Assembly (NCBI GenBank): GCA_948468385.1
Contig: CAOKHZ010000011.1
Span: 62,001-126,000 of the forward strand
DNA length: 64,000 bases
Source: an uncultured Faecalicatena sp.
GTDB taxonomy: Bacteria > Bacillota > Clostridia > Lachnospirales > Lachnospiraceae
Direction: 5' to 3'
Position 1 is the stretch's first letter. Every line of letters starts with the position of its first letter. A model generated the notes under the pieces. That model worked only from the letters and a program-made list of their open reading frames with translations. It searched no databases and had not been told where the DNA came from. Below are positions 35,606 to 44,737 of this stretch, in pieces. A program made the translations under genes and the position numbers.

Positions 35606-37729
35606 ATGAATCTGACGGACAAGGTATATGGTTCGTTGGTGAACAAGGTTCCGGGGATACAAGACCGTTATCGAAAAAAGCGAAATCATGTATCAGGCGG
35701 CGGCCGGCTTTTTGCATGGGCGAACTTGTTATATTGGAACGTGGCCTACTACATTTTTCATGACAAGCGACTTGCGCAACCGGAAAAATTTCCGTATTAC
35801 GAGGAAAAGTTGTTGTACGCGAAAGGCAGCGAGTCGTCCATTTCCTGCAAGACAACGCCGAAGAAATTTGCGGCAGATTTAAGTATGTACGACGTGGTTT
35901 CGTTCGACGTGTTCGACACGTTGGTGCTTCGCCCGTTTTCTGACCCGACGGATTTGTTCCACGTGCTGGGGCATGAGCTCGGCTACCCGGATTTCAAGCG
36001 GATTCGGGAAGAAGCGGAGTGGAAGGCGCGGGAGAAAAAGTTTAAAAAGGAAAAGCATTACGAGGTGACACTGGAAGAAATTTACCGTTTATTGTCGCGG
36101 GAAACGGGGCTTGCCGGGAGCGTGATGGAGCGAGAAGTACAATTGGAGGAAGCGTTTTGCTTTGCCAACCCGTTTATGAAGGCGGTCGTGGAGGAATTGC
36201 GATGTCAAGGGAAACGTCTCGTCATTACCTCGGACATGTACCTGAATAAGGAGAGAATAAAGCGCGTTTTGCGTGCGTGCGGATATCCCGAGTTTGACGC
36301 GTATTATGTGTCGTGCGGATTGCGGCGTTCGAAAAGCAAAGGGGACTTGTATGAATATGTCAGGATGATGGAGGAAAAAAACGCGGGACGAGAAAAGCCG
36401 GAGAACGTGAATGTGGAGGGCGTGGATGCAGGGCATGTGAGGACGGAAGGGGCGGATGCGGGACGTGCAAGGTCAGAATCCAGAACTTATGCGCATGTGG
36501 GGGACAATTATGTCTCCGACGTGGAGCAGGCGGGAAAGCATGGGTTCGCGCCGTTCCATTACGTGAATGTCAATGCGGTCGGGATGCCTTATAGGCCGGA
36601 GGACATGTCGGCCATCACGGGAAGCATTTACCGGGGATTGGTCAACGCGCAAATTCACAACGGATTGCACCGATTTAGCCGGGAATATGAATACGGCTAT
36701 ATATACGGCGGGCTGTTCGTGACGGGGTACTGCCAGTTCATTCATGAGTACGTGCAGACGCATGGCGTGGAGAAAATCTTGTTTCTGGCGAGAGACGGCG
36801 ACGTTCTGCAAAAAGCGTATCGGCTTCTGTATGAGGATGCTGTAAAGCAGATAGAGACGGAGTATGTTTATTGGTCACGGCTGGCGGCAACCAAGTTGAC
36901 GGCGGGACGTTTCAAATATGATTATTTCAGGCGCTTTTTGTACCACAAGGTGGATCAGCAATACACCATCCGTCAGATATTTGAATCAATGGAGTTGGGG
37001 GCGCTGCTTCGAAAGTGCCAGACCCGGACGAGGGTAAAGATGGACACTTACCTGACCAACAAAAACGTGGAACTCATCAAGGAGTTTTTGCTAGAATGTT
37101 GGGACGAGGTGTTGGAAAGTTACCAAGAACAAGTGGACGCGTGCGGTAAGTACTACGGGAAAGTCCTGCAAGGGTACAAAAAGTGTGTGGCGGTGGACAT
37201 TGGTTGGGCCGGAAGCGGGGTGATTACGTTGGACTACATGATTAATCGGGTATGGAAGATGGATTGCGAAATCGTTGGAATCATTGCCGGGACAAACACC
37301 TGCCACAACGCGGAACCAGACAGCAGCGAGACGTTTTTGCAGAGCGGAAAGCTGGTGAGCTACCTTTATTCGCAACGGGAGAACCGTGACATCTGGAAGT
37401 TGCATGATGCGGGAAAGAACCATAACTTGTACTGGGAATTGTTGCTCGACGCGCCGACGGGGAGCTTGAAAGGGTTTTATTTGGATAAAAATGGCGAATA
37501 CGAGTGCAGGTTCAAGAAGCCGACGGCGGACGTGGAGAGGGTCGAGGAAATCCAGAGGGGGATATTGGATTTTGTTCGGGAGTATAAGGAGATTTGCAAG
37601 AAGATACCGAAGCTTGCGAAGATAAGCGGGCGGGACGCATACGCGCCAATGGTGAACGTGGAGGGGGAGATGAATCGAGAGTTTGTGGAGGTGATGACAG
37701 GGATGATGGATGAGGTAGGAGTAGGGTGA
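35606..37729 (+). CDS. HAD-family hydrolase fused to an RDG / GW-motif domain (GC-rich copy)
   Basis: The 707-residue protein has a HAD domain (about 95-345) with motif I VSFDVFDTLVLRP, motif II VITSDMYL and the acidic motif HVGDNYVSDVEQAG. The second half carries the shared domain: ILFLARDGDVLQKAY near 395, YVYWSRLAATKL and AVDIGWAGSGVITL near 535. The HAD part is likely a phosphatase; the second half is unassigned. A 10-residue tandem duplication lies just before the last HAD motif. Related proteins appear in other surface-polysaccharide loci. ATG 35606 with GGAGATGGAGG is chosen over an upstream start. It matches the AT-rich gene that follows at both halves. Confidence 0.8.
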   Translation: MNLTDKVYGSLVNKVPGIQDRYRKKRNHVSGGGRLFAWANLLYWNVAYYIFHDKRLAQPEKFPYYEEKLLYAKGSESSISCKTTPKKFAADLSMYDVVSFDVFDTLVLRPFSDPTDLFHVLGHELGYPDFKRIREEAEWKAREKKFKKEKHYEVTLEEIYRLLSRETGLAGSVMEREVQLEEAFCFANPFMKAVVEELRCQGKRLVITSDMYLNKERIKRVLRACGYPEFDAYYVSCGLRRSKSKGDLYEYVRMMEEKNAGREKPENVNVEGVDAGHVRTEGADAGRARSESRTYAHVGDNYVSDVEQAGKHGFAPFHYVNVNAVGMPYRPEDMSAITGSIYRGLVNAQIHNGLHRFSREYEYGYIYGGLFVTGYCQFIHEYVQTHGVEKILFLARDGDVLQKAYRLLYEDAVKQIETEYVYWSRLAATKLTAGRFKYDYFRRFLYHKVDQQYTIRQIFESMELGALLRKCQTRTRVKMDTYLTNKNVELIKEFLLECWDEVLESYQEQVDACGKYYGKVLQGYKKCVAVDIGWAGSGVITLDYMINRVWKMDCEIVGIIAGTNTCHNAEPDSSETFLQSGKLVSYLYSQRENRDIWKLHDAGKNHNLYWELLLDAPTGSLKGFYLDKNGEYECRFKKPTADVERVEEIQRGILDFVREYKEICKKIPKLAKISGRDAYAPMVNVEGEMNREFVEVMTGMMDEVGVG
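36416..36475 (+). repeat. 30-bp tandem duplication inside the HAD domain gene
   Basis: Two 30-base units (36416-36445 and 36446-36475) encode EGVDAGHVRT and EGADAGRARS in frame. The paralogous gene at 37789-39930 has no matching insertion. Confidence 0.8.
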
Positions 37730-37788
37730 AAGAAGAGTAAAAAAGAAGATGAAAACAAAATAAGAAAATACGAGTGGAGCAGGTATCA

Positions 37789-39930
37789 ATGGGAAAGTTG
37801 AAGAGTCAAATTTATAATTTCTTGGTAAGAAAGAATGAAAATGTGCAATATGAGTATGAACGATACGTAATGGAAAATATTCAGGAACATTATGAAAGTC
37901 ATGCAAAACATTGGAAAATTCTGTGGAAGTTAAATTGGCATTATCGTATAAGAAAGAATAGTACACCACTTATATTCTGGGACAGATTAAATGAAACGCG
38001 AACATCAGCCATAAAGAATGACAATCTAGTACAAAAGAATGGGAAAAAAAATAAGAAGCGTGATAATTTGTTGGCGTATGTTGATGGAACAGAGTCAGAG
38101 GCTTTTAAAAGAACGTATGTACATCATATAGTAAAGAGATACTTAAAGTATGATGTCGTTTCTTTTGATGCATTTGACACGTTGATTTTGCGTCCTTTTG
38201 CAAAGCCGACGGATTTATTCTTTTTGTTGGAGGACTTGTTAGAACAACGTGATTTTCATAAAATTCGAATAGAATGTGAAAGTAAGGCGAGAGAAAGGGC
38301 AATGGTGATTAGAGGAAATAGGGAGGTCACCATTGAAGATATCTATTATGAAATTGAGCGTGTTACGGGAATAAAAAAAGAAGAAGGAGTAAGAACAGAA
38401 TTTGAATTAGAAAAAAAACTATGTTTTGCAAATCCGTATATGAAGCGTGTGTTAGATATATTAAAGAGCTACGGGAAAGAAATATATGTAATTTCAGATA
38501 TGTATTATCCCAAAAAGATGATGGTTGAATTAATGGAAGCGTGCGGGTTAAATGATTTTAAGGATGTTATTGTTTCTTGCGATTACAATTGTAATAAAAA
38601 TGAACAAGGTATGTTATACAAGATTTTCGTTAAACAATTGAGAGGAAAAAGTGTAATTCATGTTGGGGATAATTGGCGTGCGGATATCGTAATGGCTAAG
38701 AAATATGGATTGCAAACACATTATTATAAAGGGGTTAATGCGGTTGGAGAACAATATCGTGCGGATGGAATGTCGGAGTTGATAGGGTCTGGATATGCGG
38801 GAATTGTAAATGCGCGATTGCACTGTGGATTAAAAAGATATCCTATTTATTATGAGTATGGATATGTGTATGGAGGAATCTATGTTTTAGGCTTTTGTAA
38901 CTATATATTGAATTACGCAAGGGCAAATCAAATTGACAAGATTTTATTTTTGGCAAGAGACGGTGATGTTTATAGTAAGGTGTTCAAGAAAATCAATTCA
39001 GACATAAACTACGAATATGCATATTGGTCAAGAATGGCGAATGCCGTGTCAACTATTTCACAAGACCGCTATTCCTTTATCAATCGTCTGTTGGATGGGA
39101 AGGTTGCAAATAATATTTCAATTACTATTTCGGCACTGTTAAAATCTTCTGGTTTAGAAAGTTTGTTGGTTTATTTAAAAAACTATAGAGTTAATCAAAA
39201 TGAGTTTCTATCAAAGAACAATGCTTTGATACTACAAAATATGTTATTGGATCATTATGATGAGATAGCTGAAATATATGCAAAAAAGGAAAGCAAATTG
39301 AGAGATTATTATAGAAAAGTAGTGGGTGACGCTAAAAGAATTGCCATTGTCGACGTTGGTTGGACGGGAAGTAATGTAGAAGGGTTGTCAAAAAAGTTAA
39401 CAAAAGACTGGAAAATCTGTGATTATGCAATAGGAATTTTAGCTGCAAGTAATGGGTGGAATAAAAATATTACGACGGCGTATGACCAGAATGCCACAAT
39501 ACAACCTTATCTTTTTAGCCGTAGTTATAATCGAGCGGAATTTGATAGCTTTGTTTTAAGTAATAACCATTTAGGAACGACTTTGTTTGAAATTTTTACG
39601 CAATCTCCAACGCCGTCTTTTAAGGAAATAGGAGAAAATGATGAAATTAAATTTGATGTTCCGGAAGTAGAAAACTATCAAATGATAAAGGAAATACATA
39701 AGGGAATTTTAGATTTCGCAAAAGAATATATGCAACTATTTGGAGAATATCCGATTATGATGAATATCTCAGGGTACGATGCTTATATGCCGTTTAGGAA
39801 AGTGTTTAGGGATTTGGCCTATTTCAAAAAATATTTTTCAAATATGGCTTTTTCCGTGTCAATGTTTTCTGATAAGGAAACGCAGTCAATGGAAACGATT
39901 GGAAACATTATGTCTAATAAAAGAATATAG
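37789..39930 (+). CDS. HAD-family hydrolase fused to an RDG / GW-motif domain (AT-rich copy)
   Basis: The 713-residue protein has the same two-domain layout as its neighbour: HAD motif I VSFDAFDTLILRP, motif II VISDMYYP, acidic motif HVGDNWRADIVMA, then ILFLARDGDVYSKVF, YAYWSRMANAV and AIVDVGWTGSNVEGL. Base composition is much lower in GC than the neighbour, and codons end mostly in A or T, so this copy arrived separately and did not come from a recent local duplication. GGAG is nine bases before ATG 37789. Probable cytoplasmic phosphatase; the second domain is unassigned. It begins the AT-rich cassette. Confidence 0.8.
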   Translation: MGKLKSQIYNFLVRKNENVQYEYERYVMENIQEHYESHAKHWKILWKLNWHYRIRKNSTPLIFWDRLNETRTSAIKNDNLVQKNGKKNKKRDNLLAYVDGTESEAFKRTYVHHIVKRYLKYDVVSFDAFDTLILRPFAKPTDLFFLLEDLLEQRDFHKIRIECESKARERAMVIRGNREVTIEDIYYEIERVTGIKKEEGVRTEFELEKKLCFANPYMKRVLDILKSYGKEIYVISDMYYPKKMMVELMEACGLNDFKDVIVSCDYNCNKNEQGMLYKIFVKQLRGKSVIHVGDNWRADIVMAKKYGLQTHYYKGVNAVGEQYRADGMSELIGSGYAGIVNARLHCGLKRYPIYYEYGYVYGGIYVLGFCNYILNYARANQIDKILFLARDGDVYSKVFKKINSDINYEYAYWSRMANAVSTISQDRYSFINRLLDGKVANNISITISALLKSSGLESLLVYLKNYRVNQNEFLSKNNALILQNMLLDHYDEIAEIYAKKESKLRDYYRKVVGDAKRIAIVDVGWTGSNVEGLSKKLTKDWKICDYAIGILAASNGWNKNITTAYDQNATIQPYLFSRSYNRAEFDSFVLSNNHLGTTLFEIFTQSPTPSFKEIGENDEIKFDVPEVENYQMIKEIHKGILDFAKEYMQLFGEYPIMMNISGYDAYMPFRKVFRDLAYFKKYFSNMAFSVSMFSDKETQSMETIGNIMSNKRI

Positions 39931-39941
39931 GGGTGAAAAAA

Positions 39942-41546
39942 TTGATAATTTATCATGCGATAAGCTTTTACCAAACGTTAGTATGTGTCGTGCACAGTTG
40001 CATTCAAGAAGAAAGTGAGAAAGTTTTGCTCTTTACGACATCTATTAAGGAAAATGTTGATACAAGGGAATTAGAAAAATTTTTCTCCAAAGTAATCTAT
40101 ATTAATATTAGGGAGGGGTTTGAAGACCGGAGCAAATATCAAGAGCTAGTAATAAACTATTTTGATTCTATTTTAGAAAAAAACGAAATCGTAATAGATG
40201 AAAACACGATGATTTATTCGGGTGGGTCGCATTATAATTTTGGCACTTATTTATCAATAAAGCAATTTCCTTTCTATTATATCGAAGAGGCTTGTGGTTT
40301 ACTTTCAGATGCGGAGCATGTGAGAAATATAGATCGAAATAACCGCGCGGAGGTAGATATTATAGATGAATTAGGGCTTTATGATGCTACTAGTCAATAT
40401 ATTGTAGGCATAATTTGTAATGTGAATGAGCAAAGGGATGGTTATATGAATCCTAAAATGATACATTTTGATACATTGCAACAAATGAAGGAACTTGATG
40501 TAAGAACAATACAAAATATAATGAAAATATTTGGAACGGTAGAGAAATTGGTGGTTCCGCAAAATTGCGTGGTGTTTTTGTCACAACATTATGCAAATTT
40601 GAACATGATGAGTTATGAAAGACAAGCTCTTTTATATGGTTTAGTGTTTGATTACTTTTTGTCGGATAAAAATATCCTGATAAAAAAGCATCCGGCAGAT
40701 TTTATGGCATATGAAGCTATTTACCCGAAAGTGCAAGTAATAAAAGAATCATTTTTATCAGAATTTATACCGTTTATCATGAGTCCTATACCACGAATGG
40801 TGGGAACGATTTCGTCAACAGGGATTAATGCATTGAGAAGTGTTTTTGAAGAAAGCATAGAGTTCGACTTTGACTTTGAAGAAGTTTTTGAATCTATTCA
40901 TAAAATTTATTTTGCAGTAGTGTTTTCCCTGACAATAGGAAAAACAAAGACGGTATCTTATATTGGACTTAATACGAAAGTGCTTGATAATTTATGCAGA
41001 TATGCGATTGGCAATGGTTTTGGCGTAGCATTGAAGATGATAGACTCGTTATCAGATATTGAGGCAGAATCAGTTTTACTGGTTGATCGAATGGAAGAGG
41101 AGCTTTTCACGGGTATGTCGAGGGAAGAGATTGCAGAGTACTTTGTTAGAAAATGTCCTGCCAAAAACATTGTATTTATAAATTCGAATAAAGATTATTT
41201 GTTTTATAGTCCAAAGTACAAAAGCTTTAGTGAAAATATTGTTCCGATTGTTATTAAAAAGAAAAACCTGGGTTTGAATAGAGACTATGAAATGTATGAT
41301 GATTTTACGGATGAAACTATTTATGTATTATCGAAAGAAGAGAGGGCGAGACAAATGGCAATTAATTTTCACCATAGCAAACAATTAGATAATTTAAAGG
41401 TTGAACTGCAGGTAGATGGATTCGAAACAGAAGAGCAAATGAAAATTTCGGTTTTGCAAGGAATGCTGGAAGCAACAGAGCAGAGATTGCTTTATTACAT
41501 GAAAATTTGTAAAGAACAAGAAGAGTTGCTTAAAATTAGAAAGTGA
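39942..41546 (+). CDS. Putative glycosyltransferase of the bacterial sialyltransferase type
   Basis: The product (about 534 residues) shows the three motifs of bacterial sialyltransferases: an acidic motif near residue 108 (FYYIEEACG), an HP motif in ILIKKHPADFMAYE near 245, and a serine motif in VGTISSTGINALRS near 285. These enzymes transfer a CMP-linked ulosonic acid. A C-terminal extension of some 120 residues ends in a coiled coil (EMLEATEQRLLYYMK-like) and is unassigned. I start at TTG 39942 because GGGGTG at 39931-39936 then serves as ribosome-binding site; a GTG at 39933 lies within it. The CMP-sugar synthetase gene two genes downstream supports the donor type. Confidence 0.6.
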   Translation: MIIYHAISFYQTLVCVVHSCIQEESEKVLLFTTSIKENVDTRELEKFFSKVIYINIREGFEDRSKYQELVINYFDSILEKNEIVIDENTMIYSGGSHYNFGTYLSIKQFPFYYIEEACGLLSDAEHVRNIDRNNRAEVDIIDELGLYDATSQYIVGIICNVNEQRDGYMNPKMIHFDTLQQMKELDVRTIQNIMKIFGTVEKLVVPQNCVVFLSQHYANLNMMSYERQALLYGLVFDYFLSDKNILIKKHPADFMAYEAIYPKVQVIKESFLSEFIPFIMSPIPRMVGTISSTGINALRSVFEESIEFDFDFEEVFESIHKIYFAVVFSLTIGKTKTVSYIGLNTKVLDNLCRYAIGNGFGVALKMIDSLSDIEAESVLLVDRMEEELFTGMSREEIAEYFVRKCPAKNIVFINSNKDYLFYSPKYKSFSENIVPIVIKKKNLGLNRDYEMYDDFTDETIYVLSKEERARQMAINFHHSKQLDNLKVELQVDGFETEEQMKISVLQGMLEATEQRLLYYMKICKEQEELLKIRK

Positions 41547-41555
41547 GATGAAATC

Positions 41556-42374
41556 ATGAGATATGACAGTTCTATGAAATGTATGACGAATAATCGCAAT
41601 GGAGTTGTTGCATTGGCGAATAGATATTTTACAAATATAGGCTTAATAAAAAATAAAAGTATAATTGTATTGGAAACCCCGGTACTTTTTTATTCAAATA
41701 ATCCAGCTGGTGGAGAAGTGTCAGCAAATAAAATTGGTGCTTTTACTTATTTCAATTATAATCCAGAAATTCGTAATGTGGCGAGTATCGGAAGGTTTTG
41801 TTCAATAGGACAAAATGTCATTGCGGGAATCGCGGGGCATAGTACAACCGCGTTATCTCACCATCAGATTTTTGAAAGGCGACAAGTCTGGGCAGAACCA
41901 TTTTGGGAATATGATTCGGAGTGGGTCGAGCAAAATAAAAGTTCAAATTTCAAAAGAGAACCCAAAAGAAAAGGGGAAACAGTGATAGGAAATGATGTTT
42001 GGATTGGTGCAAATGCTATTATTATGAATGGGGTTAATATTGGAAACGGCGCGATTATCGCGGCGGGTTCGATTATTACAAAAGATGTGCCGCCATATAC
42101 GATTGTAGGGGGCGTGACAAAAACGATAAGGAAGAGGTTTTCAGATGAACTGACGGATAGGTTACTCGAATCTAAATGGTGGGAGTACGGCCCGAATGTG
42201 TTGAAAGGCTTGGATATTGCGAATCCATACGAGTGTATTGATGAATTGGAGAAACGAATATCGGAGGGATTTCCTAAATATGTGTCTGATAAATTTGAGT
42301 TTGATACCAAAAAACAAACAGTAACGAAAGTAGATTCAATTTCAGGAAAAAGAGAATTGATATACAAAATGTAG
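41556..42374 (+). CDS. Hexapeptide-repeat O-acetyltransferase (CatB/XAT type)
   Basis: The 272-residue protein carries left-handed beta-helix repeats: [13 protein letters not shown] and [17 protein letters not shown] near residue 75, then after a loop [44 protein letters not shown] near 143-185. The loop holds the catalytic histidine candidate in [12 protein letters not shown]. The family transfers acetyl groups from acetyl-CoA to sugar hydroxyls or amines. Between a sialyltransferase-like gene and a CMP-sugar synthetase gene, it may acetylate the ulosonic acid. The first 45 residues are unique. TGAGATGAAATC precedes the start, a weak site. Confidence 0.85.
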   Translation: MRYDSSMKCMTNNRNGVVALANRYFTNIGLIKNKSIIVLETPVLFYSNNPAGGEVSANKIGAFTYFNYNPEIRNVASIGRFCSIGQNVIAGIAGHSTTALSHHQIFERRQVWAEPFWEYDSEWVEQNKSSNFKREPKRKGETVIGNDVWIGANAIIMNGVNIGNGAIIAAGSIITKDVPPYTIVGGVTKTIRKRFSDELTDRLLESKWWEYGPNVLKGLDIANPYECIDELEKRISEGFPKYVSDKFEFDTKKQTVTKVDSISGKRELIYKM

Positions 42375-42385
42375 GAGGGGATTGT

Positions 42386-43066
42386 ATGGCACTTACAGCG
42401 GTTATTCCGGTCAGAGCAGGAAGTACAAGGGTGAAGAATAAAAATATTAAAAAGTTTGTAAACAGTAGTTTGTTGGAAATTAAAATTGAACAGCTTAAGA
42501 ACGCCAGGGGAGTGGATCAGATAATTGTATCCACAGATAGTGAAAAAATGCTACAAATCGCAAGAGAACATGGTGTTATTGCAAAAAAGAGACCGGATGA
42601 GTATTGCGACGAAAAATCTCGTACGTTTAATGAGGTGGTTCGCTATATTGCAGATAACGAGGTTGATACGGAAACCATGATGTGGGTTCCATGCGTATGC
42701 CCCTTGATAACATGTGAAAGGATTGAGGAAGGAATACAAGTGTATCATCAAATAGAAAAGAATGCGATTGACAATGATTCAGTGGCTACGGCGGCATTGT
42801 TTAAAGAGTATCTTTTTGATGATAAAGGACCATTAAATTTTAGCATTGAGCATCATGTAACGAGCCAATACCTGCCAAACTGGCATTATATTACAAACGG
42901 GTTTTTTATTGCCAAAACAATAAATATGTCTAAGTGGGGATTTGTATATGGTTCGAATCCGTACTTGTTTGAGGTAAACAAATTCGAAGCAATAGATATT
43001 GATGATGAATATGATTTTGAAATGGCGGAATTTGCTTATGACTTTATAAACGGTAGGAGGAAATAG
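42386..43066 (+). CDS. CMP-ulosonic acid synthetase (acylneuraminate cytidylyltransferase family)
   Basis: The 226-residue enzyme begins with the CTP-binding signature IPVRAGSTRVKNKNIKKF, followed by IIVSTDSEKML and the RPDEYCDEKSRT loop, and ends with a dinucleotide-fold IDIDDEYDFEMAEFAYDF that supplies metal ligands. This is the NeuA/KdsB-like pattern with the neuraminate-type loop. It should activate a 3-deoxy-ulosonic acid as its CMP derivative. There is no neuB, neuC or legionaminate/pseudaminate gene in the window. GGAGGGG is nine bases before the ATG. Confidence 0.85.
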   Translation: MALTAVIPVRAGSTRVKNKNIKKFVNSSLLEIKIEQLKNARGVDQIIVSTDSEKMLQIAREHGVIAKKRPDEYCDEKSRTFNEVVRYIADNEVDTETMMWVPCVCPLITCERIEEGIQVYHQIEKNAIDNDSVATAALFKEYLFDDKGPLNFSIEHHVTSQYLPNWHYITNGFFIAKTINMSKWGFVYGSNPYLFEVNKFEAIDIDDEYDFEMAEFAYDFINGRRK

Positions 43067-43067
43067 A

Positions 43068-44696
43068 GTGAAACGGATAGAATTGTTAGATTGTACATTA
43101 AGAGATGGAGCATATGTTGTAAATGCTGAATTTGGTGCGAACACAATAGGGGGAATTATTAAGAATCTTCAGAATGCAAATGTAGATATTATTGAATGCG
43201 GATGGTTGAAAGATGCGCCACACAAATATGGAACTAGTTTTTTTCACGTGCCAAGTGACATAAAACAGTACATGATAAGCCCTAAAAGTAAATATGTTAC
43301 ATATGTGGCGATGATTGATTATAATAGATATGATTGTAGGCAATTGCCAGTGTGTGACGGTGAAACGATAGATGCCATACGCATAGTGTTCCCGAGAGGA
43401 AAAGTAAAAGAAGGGGTAGAAATTGTAAAAAGCATTCGCGAAAAGGGGTATAGGGTTTTTCTACAGGCGGCAAATACACTGGGATATTCAGATAGGGAAA
43501 TACTAGAATTGATACAAGCGGTGAACGAGGTAAAGCCGGAAGGATTGTCGATAGTAGATACGTTTGGTGCAATGTATCCCTCTGATTTACTGCGAATATC
43601 ATCATTAATTAATAATAATTTGGATAAAAATATTAAATTGGGTTTTCATTCTCACAACAATCTGCAATTGTCATTTTCACTGTCCATGCAGTTTGTGGAA
43701 AAATTGCTGGCAATGTCGGGGCGCTTGTTAATTGTGGATAGTAGTTTGTGTGGAATGGGTAGAGGTGCGGGAAATGCGTGCACGGAGTTAGTAGTAAACT
43801 ATTTAAATAATTCACATGAGACAGATTATGATTTAAATATCATCATGGATACGATTGACGTTTATATGACACAGTTTATGGAAAATAATTCTTGGGGATA
43901 TTCCATTCCATATTCAATTGCAGGAATGTATGGATGCCACGTGAATAATGTGGCATATCTTACCAAAACACATCGCACAAAGAGTAAAGACATGCGAATG
44001 ATTTTTGAAGCGTTGAATAAAAATATGCGGGTACAGTATGATTATGATAAGTTGGAAGAGGTATATGCGAGTTATCAAAACAAAAAAGTGGATGATTCAA
44101 AGGCAAGGGAAAGGTTGAAAGAAATATTTGAGGGGAAGAGAGTACTCACCATTTTGCCAGGAAAATCTGCTATCCAGCATGTCGACGAGGTAAAAGAATA
44201 TATAGATAATAATGAAGTTATAGTAGTAGGAATAAATTCTATTCTCTCTGATTATAAGTATGATTGGTTATTTTTTGGTAACGAGGTCAAGTATGAATAT
44301 GCAAAAGAAATTAATGAAAAATCATTTAAAAATACGCCTAAAATTTTGTCCTCTAATATTAAGACGCTGGGAATGGAAGATGAATGGATTGTGAATTATA
44401 ATGACTTGCAGAAACGGGGATGGAAATACTATGACAACTCTATGATTATGTTTTTACGACTTATGAGTCTGGTTAGGCCAAAGGAAATTGTTATCGCCGG
44501 ATTTGACGGATACATTGGAGACAATGTTAAGTATGCGGAAGCATCTCTGCAGCCAACTCTAGCAAAGGACGATGTTCAAGTGTTGCATAACGAGATAGCT
44601 GAAATGCTTGAGGATTTTGTGAAAGCCAATAATAAAAAGATACAATTTAAGTGCATTACAAAATCCCCATATCAAAGGATACTTGAAAATGAATAA
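43068..44696 (+). CDS. DRE-TIM aldolase fused to an unassigned C-terminal domain
   Basis: The 542-residue protein starts at GTG 43068 behind a strong TAGGAGG. Residues 1-300 form an HMG-CoA lyase/4-hydroxy-2-oxovalerate aldolase-like barrel: LLDCTLRDGAYV at the N-terminus, GFHSHNNLQLSFS with metal-binding histidines near 190, and SLCGMGRGAGNACTELVV near 225. These enzymes handle pyruvate enolates. Residues 345-542 (RVLTILPGKSAIQHVDEV, later ILSSNIKTLGMEDEW and EIVIAGFDGY) form a separate alpha/beta domain I cannot name. Next to a CMP-sugar synthetase gene, the aldolase may build an ulosonic acid from pyruvate and an aldehyde sugar. Confidence 0.75.
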   Translation: MKRIELLDCTLRDGAYVVNAEFGANTIGGIIKNLQNANVDIIECGWLKDAPHKYGTSFFHVPSDIKQYMISPKSKYVTYVAMIDYNRYDCRQLPVCDGETIDAIRIVFPRGKVKEGVEIVKSIREKGYRVFLQAANTLGYSDREILELIQAVNEVKPEGLSIVDTFGAMYPSDLLRISSLINNNLDKNIKLGFHSHNNLQLSFSLSMQFVEKLLAMSGRLLIVDSSLCGMGRGAGNACTELVVNYLNNSHETDYDLNIIMDTIDVYMTQFMENNSWGYSIPYSIAGMYGCHVNNVAYLTKTHRTKSKDMRMIFEALNKNMRVQYDYDKLEEVYASYQNKKVDDSKARERLKEIFEGKRVLTILPGKSAIQHVDEVKEYIDNNEVIVVGINSILSDYKYDWLFFGNEVKYEYAKEINEKSFKNTPKILSSNIKTLGMEDEWIVNYNDLQKRGWKYYDNSMIMFLRLMSLVRPKEIVIAGFDGYIGDNVKYAEASLQPTLAKDDVQVLHNEIAEMLEDFVKANNKKIQFKCITKSPYQRILENE

Positions 44697-44737
44697 ACCA
44701 AACAAAAATACTATGATAAGAAGGATACGCTGCAAAA

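Noticed and set aside
37091..37969. Long minus-strand open frame of 292 codons across two HAD genes
   Set aside because: It is a shadow of the coding strand, rich in His/Pro/Leu runs, and crosses the gene boundary.
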